From assembly GCF_964355755.1 (NCBI RefSeq), contig NC_092670.1, positions 12,523,201-12,587,200 on the forward strand: a stretch of 64,000 bases of DNA, written 5' to 3'. The position numbers were made by a program, and so were the translations under genes. Source of the DNA: Antedon mediterranea (lineage: Eukaryota > Echinodermata > Crinoidea > Comatulida > Antedonidae). Under the pieces are notes generated by a model. It was not told the origin of the DNA, searched no databases, and was given only the letters and a program-made list of their open reading frames with translations. This document shows positions 38,101-57,570 of this stretch, in pieces; positions within the stretch are counted from its first letter, which is position 1; the number at the start of each line of letters is the position of its first letter.

Positions 38101-41100
38101 AAGTAATAAAAGTAAATCTGTTCATGAGGTTAAAACAGCTCATCAATACATTATGTTATACAAGCCAAGAGTTGTTACCAATTCCAATATAACAACAATT
38201 TAACATTTACTAATCAACCAAAAATCAAGTAAAAAGGCAATAATGAAAAAGATGATACTAAGGCGTAATGTCATAAGTAACAAAACTGTAATACCCAAAT
38301 CGTGTCCAGATGATGGCCAAATTTTTTAAAATTAAAATTCGGGAATTCTGCCAAGTTTGGCGGACCAAGGATTACTTTAGGTCTGGTGGAAAAAATATAT
38401 TTTTCAGTTGTGGTTCGTGATATGGCAACAGTAGTCTAGTATTTATATTGTGCATCCCGAAAATGTCCATCCTTTTAATTAGTAGGTTATACCCCAGTTT
38501 GAAGGCCCTTTAAAGAAAGATACTCAGCGAAGAAATGCAATATAGGAAAATTACCCTGAATGTAACAACCAAACAAACACAAGTGATGGAAACACTAACT
38601 TTCCAAAACAAACATTATTGCTAAATGTGTAGAAGACTTCATTTAAGTACTCGATTAGATGAGAATGAGATTGGGTATTTTTTGTCTATACAATTTACTC
38701 TCATTTGCGTTACTCTAGACTCACTACAAATAGGACTATATTCAACTTCATTCAGTATACTTCGTTCAATTGCACATGCAAGTAGCCATCTTCGACAAGT
38801 GCTCAAAAGTGGATTGCAAAATAATATAAATATACAGTTAACTTGAACATTATAATTTTATGTATGTAACAGGTCAACTGTACTTCCTGACATTTTTTGG
38901 AAAAATCTTCTATTAAACATAATAGTAACATATATATTCTGAACAATCTGACACCAAAATGAACTTTCCACGCCAACCCAATAATGAGATATAGCTTTGT
39001 TCAGTATACTTTGTTCAATTGCACATGCAAGCAGCCATCTTCGACAAGTGCTCAAAAGTGGGTTGCAAAATAATATCATAAATATACAGTTAACTATACA
39101 ATTAACTGAACAAATTTATAAATTTTATGTATTTAACAAGTCAATAAACTATACTTCCTGACATTTTTTTGAAAAGTCTTCTATTAAGCAGAATAGAAAC
39201 ATATATATTCTGAACAATCTGACACCAAAATGAACTTTCCACGCCAACCCAATAATGAGATATAGCAATTTGCCTGAAAAAACAGGTCAAAGGTCAAATA
39301 AGGTATTTCTGGTCATTATTTTAGAAAAAACTTTATTATAGTAAATAGAAATGTTTATGTTCTGAACATTTTGACACCAACATTAACTCTCTATGACAAG
39401 TAGTTTTATGGATATCAAAATATATTAACCATAAAAAGGTTGGTAATTACACCGTAACGGTCAAAGGCAAAACTGAGTACTTCCGGTCATTTTTGGATAA
39501 AATGTTTCATTAAACTAAATAGTAACATATATATTCTGAACAATTTGACACTTAAATAAACTGTCTGTGACAACTATTTACTGAGATATGGCAATGCCTT
39601 AAAATATGGGTCAAAGGTTAAAACTGGTACTTCCGGTCATTTTTTTCAAAAATACTTCATTAGAGTAAATAGGAATGTTTATGTTCTGAACATTTTGAGC
39701 TAAAAATCAATTCTCTATGACCAGTAGTTTCAGAGATATAGACTGTTTAAGCGAAAGTGTCCGCCATTTAAAATTATGCAAATTAGGTGACCCAAGGGGT
39801 CATTTTGCTTGGCGCCCATCAAAAATTTAATTTGTATAGGGTAGGCAACCTGTATACCAAATTTGATGCTTTTGGAAAAAAGTGAACCAAAATATCCCTA
39901 ACAGACTCCACTATGGGGCCCTGGGTACAATAGTACATTTTAAACTAAAAATAACAGTAACACAATAAAACTTAAACTACAGTCCTAATGCCTTAAAGTT
40001 ACTTTTGAAAACATTTAAATTAAGTTACTTTTGAAAACATTTAAACTGACCAATGGCAAGCGACAGTTCGAATATTCCATCGCTTGTGATTGGTCAAATC
40101 ACTTAAGTTGCACTTACGTTCTTGTGTTACATCGAGCCTGGTAAGAACCAAGTAGTAACTATCGGGATTATGCTCACAAAATCGTGTATACATCACTCTC
40201 ATTGGCCGGTTAGCCGTACAATTCCAGCTCCACATTAAATTTTGATGTATAGTAGATATATAGGTATACGTCTAAAATGTCCTCATGGACCAACTATGAC
40301 GTAAATGTATAAAAGAGTTGTATGGGACAAATCAACAACTTCTGATTATTTGATTACATGAAGCAAAAACATTTATTACATCAATTATGTCTTGAATAAG
40401 TATAATATATAAAACCTAATGGACTGGCAAAACAATTTATTTACAATAATTTATGTGATGGATGTCATTGAACCTTAAGGAATAAAACATATACAGAATT
40501 TTAAATTGGCCCTCATGGCCGGCTCCAAATACTATTTATACCATCAGTGGCGTGGGTGTGTGGGAAGTTGGACCAATAGTGTCATAAGTATTCGATGTGA
40601 TAATTTGTATTTCAACTATAATCACACATGCGCCAATTTGTTAAGTCCCTCTGGAACTACGTGGGAAGTAAAAAGGAAAATATGGGATAACCGTTGTAAC
40701 CAACAGGGAACCGGATGAATATTCCAAATGCATCTTTTAAAGTGGTTTGACACAATTAAATCGGAGAGCAGATCTTGGTAGCTATGAAAATACTAAGTTT
40801 GAATGCCAGCACCAGACATTTCTCTCTCCTTGTCTCATTCTTAAAATGGTGAATTATGCTGTTTGTCCTGTGCACAAACAAGATGGTTTTAGATCAACTC
40901 CATCCTTTCACTCTGCTATTTAAGTTCCAGTTACTGTATGTTAGAAACCTTTTAAAAAAACCTAAAAAAAGAAAACTTTATATCGACTTGTATGACGACG
41001 TTTTCGTTTCACCATACCACGGGCCGCTATTAAACACTATTAACTTAGATTATAAGAATCAGATGGGATCGATTATTACAAATCAAAATGAAACTCTATA

Positions 41101-42482
41101 CTATAGCCTACCGATTTTTTTTCCAACAAACCACTCCTTACCATAAAACATATAATTATACAAACGGTATAATTGAATATAAATAATAATACAATTATAA
41201 ATATACATTAATTAAATTTAAGGGTTGGACGTCTGTAAGCCCTATAGGCTTAAGCAGAAGGTTCCGGGTTCGAATCTAGATTGGGACAAGGTTTTATCAT
41301 TAGGGACATGGTTTTCTCTCTGAAGACAAGCAGAGCCACAAAAAAGTGGAAAAACTCAAACATTCCTAAAGTATGCGTCTTGTACACTTCTACTAATTCA
41401 GTTGTATTAATTTCACATAGAGGTTATATACGTATATCGAATGTACACTTAAGTGTTACTGAACATTCAACAACAGGATGATAGCTCATTTTGAACAGGA
41501 ATACGATTAATTATTTAGCATTTTAGTAGTTCCCGTGAGCCAATCAGAGTTATTGCAGTCGTAATGCACTCGAGTTAAATGCAATTATGAAAATCATTCT
41601 CGTAACAAACCGACTGTAAAGAAATGTTAACACTTGGAACGTTACCAACAGGTAAATAATTGTACCTGTACGATATAAATGAACTTTAAAAAGTTATGGT
41701 CGTTTAGGGCTCAATGACGTCATTTACTAATCGAACGTAGTGTGAAGTTCAAATTATGATTCATCCCCCGTAGATGTACGGTGGGGCCGTGTTTCAAAAT
41801 AGATAAGTGAAAAACTCAAATACTTAGGCAGATCTAGGCACAGAGTTTGTCTGGCCAGGAAGGCTCTTTACACTATTGTGTTGCCGAATTAATCACGTTT
41901 GAACGCAGAGGCTCTATTGTTTTGATGAAACAATTTCCTACTTAAATCAACATTATTCTTCTCTGAATAAAGTAACTGAAAGTCTATTAATGACATCTTT
42001 TATTCTATAACTAATTTCAAATACAGGCTCCGCTTTTAAAATAGGTCTCTGTGACACCTTAGGAACCACCGTTCTATCTGTATCTTGGGAGAGACAAATT
42101 TATTGTCCACACATAACCACAAGCAAGACATTAATGAATGTTTACGACATTAATGAATATTCACGACATTAATGATTACTCACGCCATTAATGAATATTC
42201 ACGACATTAATTTTCTTTCAGGATTGGATAATAGCACCCGAGGGCTACGAAGCGTTCTACTGTTACGGCGAGTGCGCGTTCCCTCTCAACGGACATCTAA
42301 ACGCCACCAATCACGCCATCGTGCAGACGTTAGTTCACCTCATGAGCCCCAGCAACGTTCCACAGCCGTGTTGTGCGCCAACAAAATTAAGCGCCATTTC
42401 TGTATTGTTCTTCGACGAAAGCTCAAACGTAATTCTTAAAAAATATAGAGAAATGACAGTGAAAGCTTGCGGGTGTCACTAG
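23151..42482 (+). CDS. BMP5-8: Bone morphogenetic protein of the BMP5/6/7/8 (60A) class, 6 exons
   Basis: This is a secreted TGF-beta superfamily ligand that signals through BMP receptors and SMADs. Exons: 23151-23592, 33465-33657, 34917-35065, 35537-35725, 36062-36135, 42222-42482 (stop TAG). All junctions are GT-AG with matching phases, giving 435 aa; human BMP7 is 431. Residues 1-25 form a hydrophobic signal peptide ending TTNA. The prodomain carries the family signature [17 protein letters not shown] basic stretch at residues 299-308 ([10 protein letters not shown]) contains RxxR furin sites and would release about 130 aa. The mature domain has the seven knot cysteines C334, C363, C367, C399, C400, C432 and C434. 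It also has [14 protein letters not shown], the conserved N-glycosylation site NATNH, and the C-terminus CGCH. Closeness to the vertebrate BMP5/7 mature domain excludes BMP2/4 and GDFs. Assignment to a single vertebrate paralogue is not possible. Intron 1 is almost 10 kb; intron 5 is 6 kb and contains a foldback element. Confidence 0.96.
24040..24150 (+). repeat. Tandem repeat with GACGCGTT core in BMP intron 1
   Basis: Two units of about 55-60 bp alternate ACTACCCAGTATGACGCGTT and ATACCTCCCAGTGCGACGCG. Each contains the MluI-like ACGCGT palindrome, uncommon in the AT-rich surroundings. No function is visible. Confidence 0.6.
26410..26554 (+). mobile_element. MITE copy inside duplication unit 1
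   Basis: CACACTAGTTTGACAAAAAT, then the GTGATATACCCAAATATGGT subterminal block and a right end GATAGTGTAGACAGAGCTT. The left TIR is degenerate. It is duplicated at 26978-27118. Confidence 0.6.
26978..27118 (+). mobile_element. MITE copy inside duplication unit 2
   Basis: This is the same element as at 26410-26554, carried along by the 575-bp duplication. The right end is GATAGTGTAGACAGAGCTT. Confidence 0.6.
28047..28320 (+). repeat. 88-bp tandem array, three copies, in BMP intron 1
   Basis: Units start GGGACACTTTCAGGGAAGTG and include CAATACTTGAATGTTTTAAC and GAGGCGACACCTCTATGAAG. The three copies are almost identical. Similar GGGGACACC words are scattered through the window (near 8990, 27800, 63950), so the array probably grew from a dispersed element. 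Confidence 0.8.
28738..28830 (+). repeat. 42-bp tandem duplication with ACATAAACGCGTCATAATTG
   Basis: Two and a partial third copy of a unit beginning ACATAAACGCGTCATAATTG and ending GGCGTTTAGATAG. It lies in BMP intron 1 and does not code. Confidence 0.65.
29700..30035. mobile_element. MITE with about 37-bp TIRs containing a tRNA-like SINE head
   Basis: The left TIR (GCGATATTTCTTTTCGTACA, then TAAGTTGGGGACCCCT) is mirrored on the right (AGGGGTCCCCAACTTAAGTA, then TGGAAAAAAAATCGC). Between them, 29838-29912 reads like a tRNA: an A-box region (TGTGTAGTCGAATGG) and an excellent B box (GGGGTTCGAATTCC). Either a SINE inserted in a MITE, or the MITE carries a pol III promoter. Confidence 0.65.
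32216..32256. repeat. Perfect 11-bp inverted repeat (hairpin) in BMP intron 1
   Basis: GCTAACTGGGG is followed, after a loop of about 20 bases, by its perfect complement CCCCAGTTAGC. The flanks (AACCGAT / GGTGATGG) are partly complementary too. It may be part of a decayed element; no RNA family was recognised. Confidence 0.45.
36440..37050 (+). repeat. Diverged tandem units within the foldback arm
   Basis: Four to five units of roughly 150-165 bp share the order: CATATCTC, GTCATAGAGAGTT, TTGGTGTCAAAATGTTCAGA, ACATAAACATTTCTATTTAC, and AAAATGACCGGAAGTACC followed by TTTGACCTTTGACC. The same series appears in reverse complement at about 39160-39740. The units are strongly diverged, so the array predates the inversion or duplication of the arms. 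Confidence 0.65.
38745..39260. repeat. Internal about 260-bp duplication in the right foldback arm
   Basis: TTCAGTATACTTCGTTCAAT and what follows (GCACATGCAAGTAGCCATCT, TCGACAAGTGCTCAAAAGTG) at about 38750 recurs at about 39000 with a few changes. It continues through the CTTCCTGACATTTTTT block to CGCCAACCCAATAATGAGAT. The left arm has only one copy of this part, so the duplication occurred after the arms formed. Confidence 0.7.
41228..41290 (+). repeat. tRNA-like SINE fragment with strong B box
   Basis: GGTTCCGGGTTCGAATCTAG fits the pol III B box. The upstream GTTGGACGTCTGTAAGCCC could be a worn A-box region. A downstream tail near 41380-41490 is similar in order to that after the 29838 copy. 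It lies in BMP intron 5. Confidence 0.4.
42127..42210 (+). repeat. 20-bp tandem array abutting the BMP exon 6 acceptor
   Basis: Four copies of a unit ACGACATTAATGAATATTC lie immediately upstream of the TTTTCTTTCAG acceptor at 42211-42221. They occupy the branchpoint window (about 10-95 bases before the exon). Each copy includes the A-rich CATTAAT, which resembles a branch site. Confidence 0.8.
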
Positions 42483-44254
42483 CGGATGGTAAAGTGCCAA
42501 ACTTTAAATTGTATAATTGGTTCCTTTAATCGCAGCCCCCCCCCCCCCCCGCCCCACGTGAGTTTTTTTTTCAGTGTATCCACCGAGAGGCCAAAAAACG
42601 GCCAATCATCTAGAGTTCTATACAGATTTACTGAGGTAGCCGGTACAGGCCACGTTTTCGCTGATTATAGGGGACGGGAGTAGGGGAGTCATTTTGTTCC
42701 CATTTTGTCAACCGCTAGATCCGCCGCTTGAATTCATTACCTCAGCTGAGGCATACGTTTGAGCTGCTAAACATGCAAATTCAACTTTTATACTAGACAT
42801 TTTATTTTGTATGTAATTACAAGTCTCCCTCTAATGTAAAGACCACTTTTGGGGCCCAGGTTTAGTATCGTTGGTCTCGCATTAGAATCCTTCCAACTAA
42901 AGATAGAAATGTCAGAATGGTTTCTTGCTTCCAGAAGCTGGAGCGTAAATGTAATCAGTGTTCTGCTCTTTTTTGTATGTATTTCATGAACTATAGTATC
43001 TGTCTGATTTTCAAATGTTCAATGGCTGTTCTACCTTAAAAATGCTTATTTATGTTTATCTTAAGTGGCCTTTAATTGGAGAGAAAACTTAAAAGAAAAT
43101 TTTCAGCTAGGTTTACCCAACATGTAGTCTAATTAATTGGAGGGAGAGTCTATCGGAGGGAGACATGTACATTGTATCGCTTTAGTTATTTGTGAACATA
43201 TTGAAAATATTTATATTAAAGTGACGTGTGTTATATTTTGTGGCTTATATTAATAATAATAATTATTATTAAAATAGTGTTAAGATTATTTTCTTTTTCT
43301 TGTTTGCCAAGCGTAGTAGTATTATTGAGCATGTACAATTCTATATTTTAATATATTATATTTAATTATCGCTGTTACAGAATGCTTAGTCCTCGATATC
43401 TTCTACCTCCCCGTAAGAATGCGGCTATCGGCTTAGTTGGTTTATAAATAGGCATATAACATGTCTTATGGACGTATTTAAAAGGCTATGTGAAAAGACG
43501 CCACAGGCTTTAGTTACTGTATATCTATATCGAAAACAGTCGCACGTTTAATGTCATGTTTAAGCCGAAGGATTTACAATGGAATGCAATCTACTCTCTT
43601 TCGTCCGACGTCTACATAGTTGGCTAAACCATGTTGGTGGTTTTCCTAAGCTAAGAATAATCAGGGAAAGCATCTCTGGAATGATGCTTTAAATGAGTAG
43701 GCCTACACATAAAAAACAATAGGTTAGGTGGCTTAGAATAAGAGTTTGAAAAGACGGTTATCCTCGTTTACATTCATATGGATCAAAAACAGTATGTAAA
43801 TAAATATTAGCAAAGAGACAGCAAATAACATGTTATCATTGTTTTCATAAATTGATAATTTCAATTTTCAATTCTTTTTTTAATACACTGTACAGATAGT
43901 AATGACGAGTATGTCGAGTCTGATGTACATTAAATCTCAGTACCTACCGAGTGATGGCGCTATAATATTTTTAAATAAAAATAAGCTTTTAAAAGCTTAG
44001 ATCTGTACTGCTACAAACAGTAAAAATGGTTTTGTGGTTCAACAAACTACAGTAAATATATTTAAAAAATACTGTCTGTATATAATTTCAACTGTTATAC
44101 ATGTATGTATTTATTTTTTTTTTATATTTTATTGTGAAACCAGCTCTATAAATTAATGACAATGTTTGTTTTCATAAATAAAGTACAGTATTGCAACCAT
44201 ACCGTTAGTAATTTTATGTTCAACATTTTTATCTAAGTAAACATTTAGGGGGCC
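42483..44254. other. BMP 3'UTR and spacer before XRCC2
   Basis: There is no further coding sequence. A poly-C tract of about 18 lies at 42536-42552. The remainder is AT-rich with an AATAATAATTATTATT stretch near 43250-43270. The boundary between 3'UTR and spacer is not visible. Short frames at 42191-42439 and 42486-42683 are not genes; the first overlaps BMP exon 6 in another frame. Confidence 0.55.
44177..44182 (+). promoter_or_regulatory. Candidate BMP poly(A) signal
   Basis: An AATAAA occurs about 1.7 kb after the BMP stop and about 240 bases before the XRCC2 start. It is a plausible distal polyadenylation signal for a long BMP 3'UTR. Earlier AT-rich stretches could also be used, so the true end is undetermined. 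Confidence 0.25.
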
Positions 44255-44417
44255 GGGCGTGGGTAATGTTTGGAGTGAAAGTGCGTTCCCGCGCGTAAAT
44301 ATGCAAATGAGACGAATGACTCGACGCAAACTGACATGATTGAAAATAAATGCGACAATGGCGTGTCATATCAAAACACAAAAAATAGCGTCAAAAGCAT
44401 CGCGCGAAAAAAACTAA
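44255..44417 (+). promoter_or_regulatory. Putative XRCC2 promoter with E2F-like and octamer motifs, and a uORF
   Basis: This CpG-richer stretch just before XRCC2 contains GGGGGCCGGGCGTGGG (Sp1/KLF-like). It also has TTCCCGCGCG, close to the E2F consensus TTSSCGC, and an exact octamer ATGCAAAT near 44308. E2F control would suit an S-phase repair gene; that is inference. An upstream ATG at 44358 opens a 19-codon frame that stops at TAA 44415-44417, three bases before the XRCC2 ATG. If it lies within the transcript it could limit translation. Confidence 0.4.
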
Positions 44418-44420
44418 ATA

Positions 44421-45863
44421 ATGTTCACGACGGAAGATGACGGCGATTTTAAGGAGACAGAAGTTGAAACTTGTGCTCAAGTTAGTGATTATTTTGAAAA
44501 TATATATTAGTATATTATATTATTGTCTATCGGTAGTTATACACAGAAGTAGGTTCTGCTAGGCCTAGGCCAAGTCTTAGAATACTACAGCTCCATCCCA
44601 ACCAAGCAGCACCTTTCAGTGTGCGAGCGATCAAATGGAGCATGTTGTTTTTACGAAAGCTAAAATGGCCTACCTAGGCCTAAAGGTCAAGATAATTTTT
44701 TTTAATTAGAAATAAATTTGGTAAGAAGCTATCTTAAATTGTAATAAAAAATACAATACCTCAGTCTCTTGTCATCTCACCAAGTTGTGTAGGCTACTTT
44801 GGAAGTTGGAAAAAGTTTGCCGTTTTTACTTTTGGTTTATGGAACGCCGTAAGGGATGTGGCAATAACAATTATGCAACACCGCCCTCTATGTTTTCATA
44901 TTATTGCTTTTCTTTTTTTCCATTCAGCTTTTTCTAAGACTCGCGTCTAAACCATCTCTGGAGTTTCTGGATCGTCACCTATTTCCTTGCAATTTTCCTA
45001 AGCCTGGAGAAGTTATTGAAATTCATGGATCAAGTGCAACAGGCAAAACTGAACTTCTGATGAACCTAATGTCAAAGTGCATTCTTCCAAAACGTTGGAA
45101 AGGGATAGAAATTGATGGTTTTGAAGCTGAAGTACTTTTCATTGATACAGATTATAAATTCTCTGTGATGAAGCTACACCAAATGTTAAAGAAACAATTA
45201 TTAAAAATCATTAATTTAAAATCTGTTGAAGAGTTTTCCAGTTCTAGTTCTGGGGACACAAAAAGACAAAAACAAACCGATTCAAGTTCTATGGGTGAAG
45301 CAGTAAAGGTAAAAATAGATGAGTCTGTCTTGGAAGAACTGGTTAAATCTAGTTTAGACCGGTTATATCTTGTCAAATGCAGTAGCACCAATCAGCTGCT
45401 AATTACCCTACATTCAATAGAAGCCATATTTTCACAGCATCCTCAATTGACTGTCCTGATGTTGGACAACTTATCGGCATTTTATTGGGAGGATCGAATT
45501 AGAACTGGTGACAATTGGACAAAATTTGAAGAATTAAATAATAAGGTTTTGACATTGTTACAAACATTAATTAAAGAGTACAATTTAGTTTTGTTTTTAA
45601 CCAAAAACTCGACACCAATGCAGGGTGTGAAAGGTGGTAAAGCGTCTAGCAGTACAGATTTAGACCAAAACGAAAGCTTTAATACTAAATCTTGGTGCAA
45701 AATATCAAACTACAGGTTAATTTTGACAAGAACTGATTTTCCATTTCCCATTATGGTTGATGGAGACAAAAGGCATTCATCTTTTTGTGTGAAAGTATTT
45801 TATCAGGGGCAACAGCATCAATGTAAATTGTATATATCATCTGATGGGATATCATATGCATAA
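44421..45863 (+). CDS. XRCC2: RAD51 paralogue XRCC2, 2 exons
   Basis: XRCC2 is a RAD51 paralogue of the BCDX2 complex and acts in homologous-recombination repair in the nucleus. Exon 1 is 44421-44480 (20 codons, MFTTEDDGDFKETEVETCAQ), followed by a GTTAGT donor. Exon 2 is 44928-45863, after TTTTTTTCCATTCAG. The join is in phase 0 and gives 331 aa; human XRCC2 is 280. Exon 2 opens with LFLRLASKPSLEFLDRHLF, matching the family's ARLxxRxSLKxIxxxLF. Walker A is GSSATGKT at residues 54-61. The block AEVLFIDTDYKF is diagnostic of XRCC2. Walker B is LTVLMLDN around D200, followed by LSAFYWEDR. A Ser-rich, charged insertion at residues about 124-149 explains much of the extra length. A longer frame open upstream of exon 2 in the intron is not used. 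The gene is convergent with EHHADH, with stops about 520 bases apart. Confidence 0.95.
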
Positions 45864-45897
45864 TTATGTATGTGCAGTAATACCTCAATTGAAATTA

Positions 45898-45903
45898 AAT
45901 AAA
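45898..45903 (+). promoter_or_regulatory. XRCC2 poly(A) signal
   Basis: A canonical AATAAA lies 34 bases after the XRCC2 stop codon, followed by a T/G-rich stretch (TTTGTATAATTGG, TTGGTTTTC) typical of a downstream element. This would give a very short 3'UTR that ends well before the convergent EHHADH gene. Confidence 0.6.
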
Positions 45904-46238
45904 ACTTTGTATAATTGGATTTGGTTTTCTTTATTATCATAAAATATCTTATTTTTATTTTAACTACTTAAAAAAGGTAAATTATGTCCATTTTAAAATT
46001 AATGTATCATAAATAAAAATAGCTATAATACTGCAGTAATTATTATTTGCTTATAGCACCACCAATTTTAAATATATTCTTTTATATAAATTAATATTAG
46101 TTTACATATTTAAGCAGTAAAATCAATTTCAATGTTCTAGAAGAATGATAGCCATTTATTTATTTTTAGTTTTCATCATATGATTATATTGGAAATTATA
46201 CACTATTTTACCTCTTGGTTTAATTATCATGATTTTAA

Positions 46239-46244
46239 TTTATT
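46239..46244 (-). promoter_or_regulatory. Candidate EHHADH poly(A) signal
   Basis: TTTATT on the plus strand (AATAAA on the coding strand) lies about 140 bases beyond the EHHADH stop. A second pair occurs near 46155-46164. Both leave the convergent XRCC2 end at about 45.9 kb free of overlap. Confidence 0.4.
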
Positions 46245-46385
46245 AATAATCATCACAGAATGAGAATGGGGAAATACATGTTAGGCTTGGTAATCCAATT
46301 AGAAAAACCTCTCAAACCCAGTAAAATCCCTGAGACTGGTTCTGGTTACAGTTACCAAATATAGCCAAGCCAAGATTTTTGGTAT

Positions 46386-55808
<9,423 letters not shown>

Positions 55809-57409
55809 TTCGTTGTGTAATGACATGCAGTTACACATAAAAAACGAACCAACACTGCAAAAACAAACAAAACACCGGCACCAGCAATTTTGCTGCCCTG
55901 GATGAGGGGGTATGTCTATTTACGAAGTATGGAACGCCTCCGTAAGCTGTTTATGCAGCGATTCAATCAGTGCCTACTTCGGCTAAATCTTAAGTTAAAA
56001 TGACCCAAGTAATGTAATATTTATTGCGATCCATATAAAAAAAGTAGACAGCCTAGATCGAACAATTTGTACAACAATAATACAAGAAAAATAAGTTACA
56101 ATAATATGGAATAGCAGAGGATAACTCTTTAAGCTCAAGAGCTTGTTTCAGAAAGGTTCCTCAATATTAACGTAAAAAGTGTTTTAATGAACAGTTTAAA
56201 CATACTGTGAAGTTAACCGATTTCGTGTAATTTTACGTGTTTTAAAAATATAAAAAAATGTTCTTTCTAAGTAAGTAGACCTTAAGTTTGCTCTTGAGTA
56301 GAGCTTAAGTTATATTAAGTTTTAATCGCCGTAGACTCAAATACATAAATCAATTAAAAAATAAAAATCTATGTCAAATGCAAACATATGTGTTTCAAAT
56401 ACGCCTACGATATTTGTTACGTCTTTATTTTACGTCTACCAGAATCTAGGTCGTAAATTGATGCAAGCGTTCAAAAAGTTGAAACAATTTTTATCTCATA
56501 CCGGGATGCGTAATTTTTTTTTCCAGGACGAACGTGGCCAGAAATCATGAATAATTCATGATTAATTATGACATAATAGGGAACATTATAGATGGCGCTG
56601 TATAAGAATGCAGAGAGATTAAATAATTAGTGTAAACAACGTTTGCCAACCGAAATGCTACCGGGATGTGTACGTGAACTTGTATCTGGTGTATGACGTC
56701 ATCAACGATCTCAGGGCGCTAAAATAACGGTAAAATAACAATAGCTTCTCGTCTGCAAGACAAAGGTCTTTCAAACTAGGTTATACAACTTAAGGTAAAG
56801 ATCACGTAACTAAACAACCTAAGCAACAATGATATATGAGGGAAGGTCCGTCTTTTTTGGAAATAGTACCAAAGCGGGCAATGCAGGGGGTTTCTCCGTT
56901 TGAATGGAGATGATCCTATGTTGCACGTAAACCATCATTCAATGGTAGTGCGGCGTGTCCTTTTGTGACCCCTATCGACACCTGTAAGCAAATCAGATTC
57001 CCTTATTTTCAAATGATGCTATTGATTAATCATCAAGTTAGATGTTTGTTGTAATATATCGTCGACTACTCGGCATCCTAAATCAATCGCTACAGTATCT
57101 ATTAAGTAGGCCTAGAATATTGCTATGAGCTAGCAATTGACAAACTGATTTAATATTTCTTTGACATCAATTTTCATAGACATTTTAAAGTGTGCTAATG
57201 AATGACATAGATTTCTACACCCCATGAGTTATTTTGAAACCATTTGTGAATCTCCAAAACTCTCTCTCTCTCTCTCTAATATAAAGTCTGTTAGTTACCT
57301 ACAATAGAGTCCACAAACTTGATCAAATTCAGAGCTAAAGTGTGACTTCTGAAAACTTGTTTTCTATTTGCCAACATTTGCCATCTGGTCTAGCAAACTC
57401 TATATTTTT

Positions 57410-57570
57410 TGACAAGTTTTCCTACACTAGCAAACTTTACCAACTTGTTTTAGCAGTTTGTCAAAGTTTGTCAACTGGTCTAGTAAACTGTTGACATCCA
57501 AATTCTGAGTTTTCTAACAAAAGTTTCTCACTTGCCTACACTAGCAAACTTTATTAACTTGTTTCTGCAT
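57410..57570 (+). repeat. Two diverged copies of a CCTACACTAGCAAACTTTA block
   Basis: CCTACACTAGCAAACTTTAC followed by CAACTTGTTTTAGCA at about 57420 recurs about 117 bases later as CCTACACTAGCAAACTTTAT followed by TAACTTGTTTCTGCA. This is a simple degenerate duplication. Confidence 0.55.

Larger units (their letters stand above)
36235..39925. mobile_element. Large foldback element with about 1.2-kb inverted arms in BMP intron 5
   Basis: The left arm (36235 to about 37410) and right arm (about 38575-39925) are inverted copies over their whole length. For example AGTGGAGTCTGTTAGGGC at 36270 is mirrored at 39895, and CAATCTCATCTAATCGAGTA at 37278 at 38645. The arms are separated by about 1.1 kb, which includes an (AAT)n run and TTTTTATAGCGCACATACCA at about 37985-38045. 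No transposase frame is present. The architecture resembles foldback (FB/TU-like) elements known from echinoderms; homology to TU is not claimed. The right arm has an extra internal duplication (38745-39260). Confidence 0.8.
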
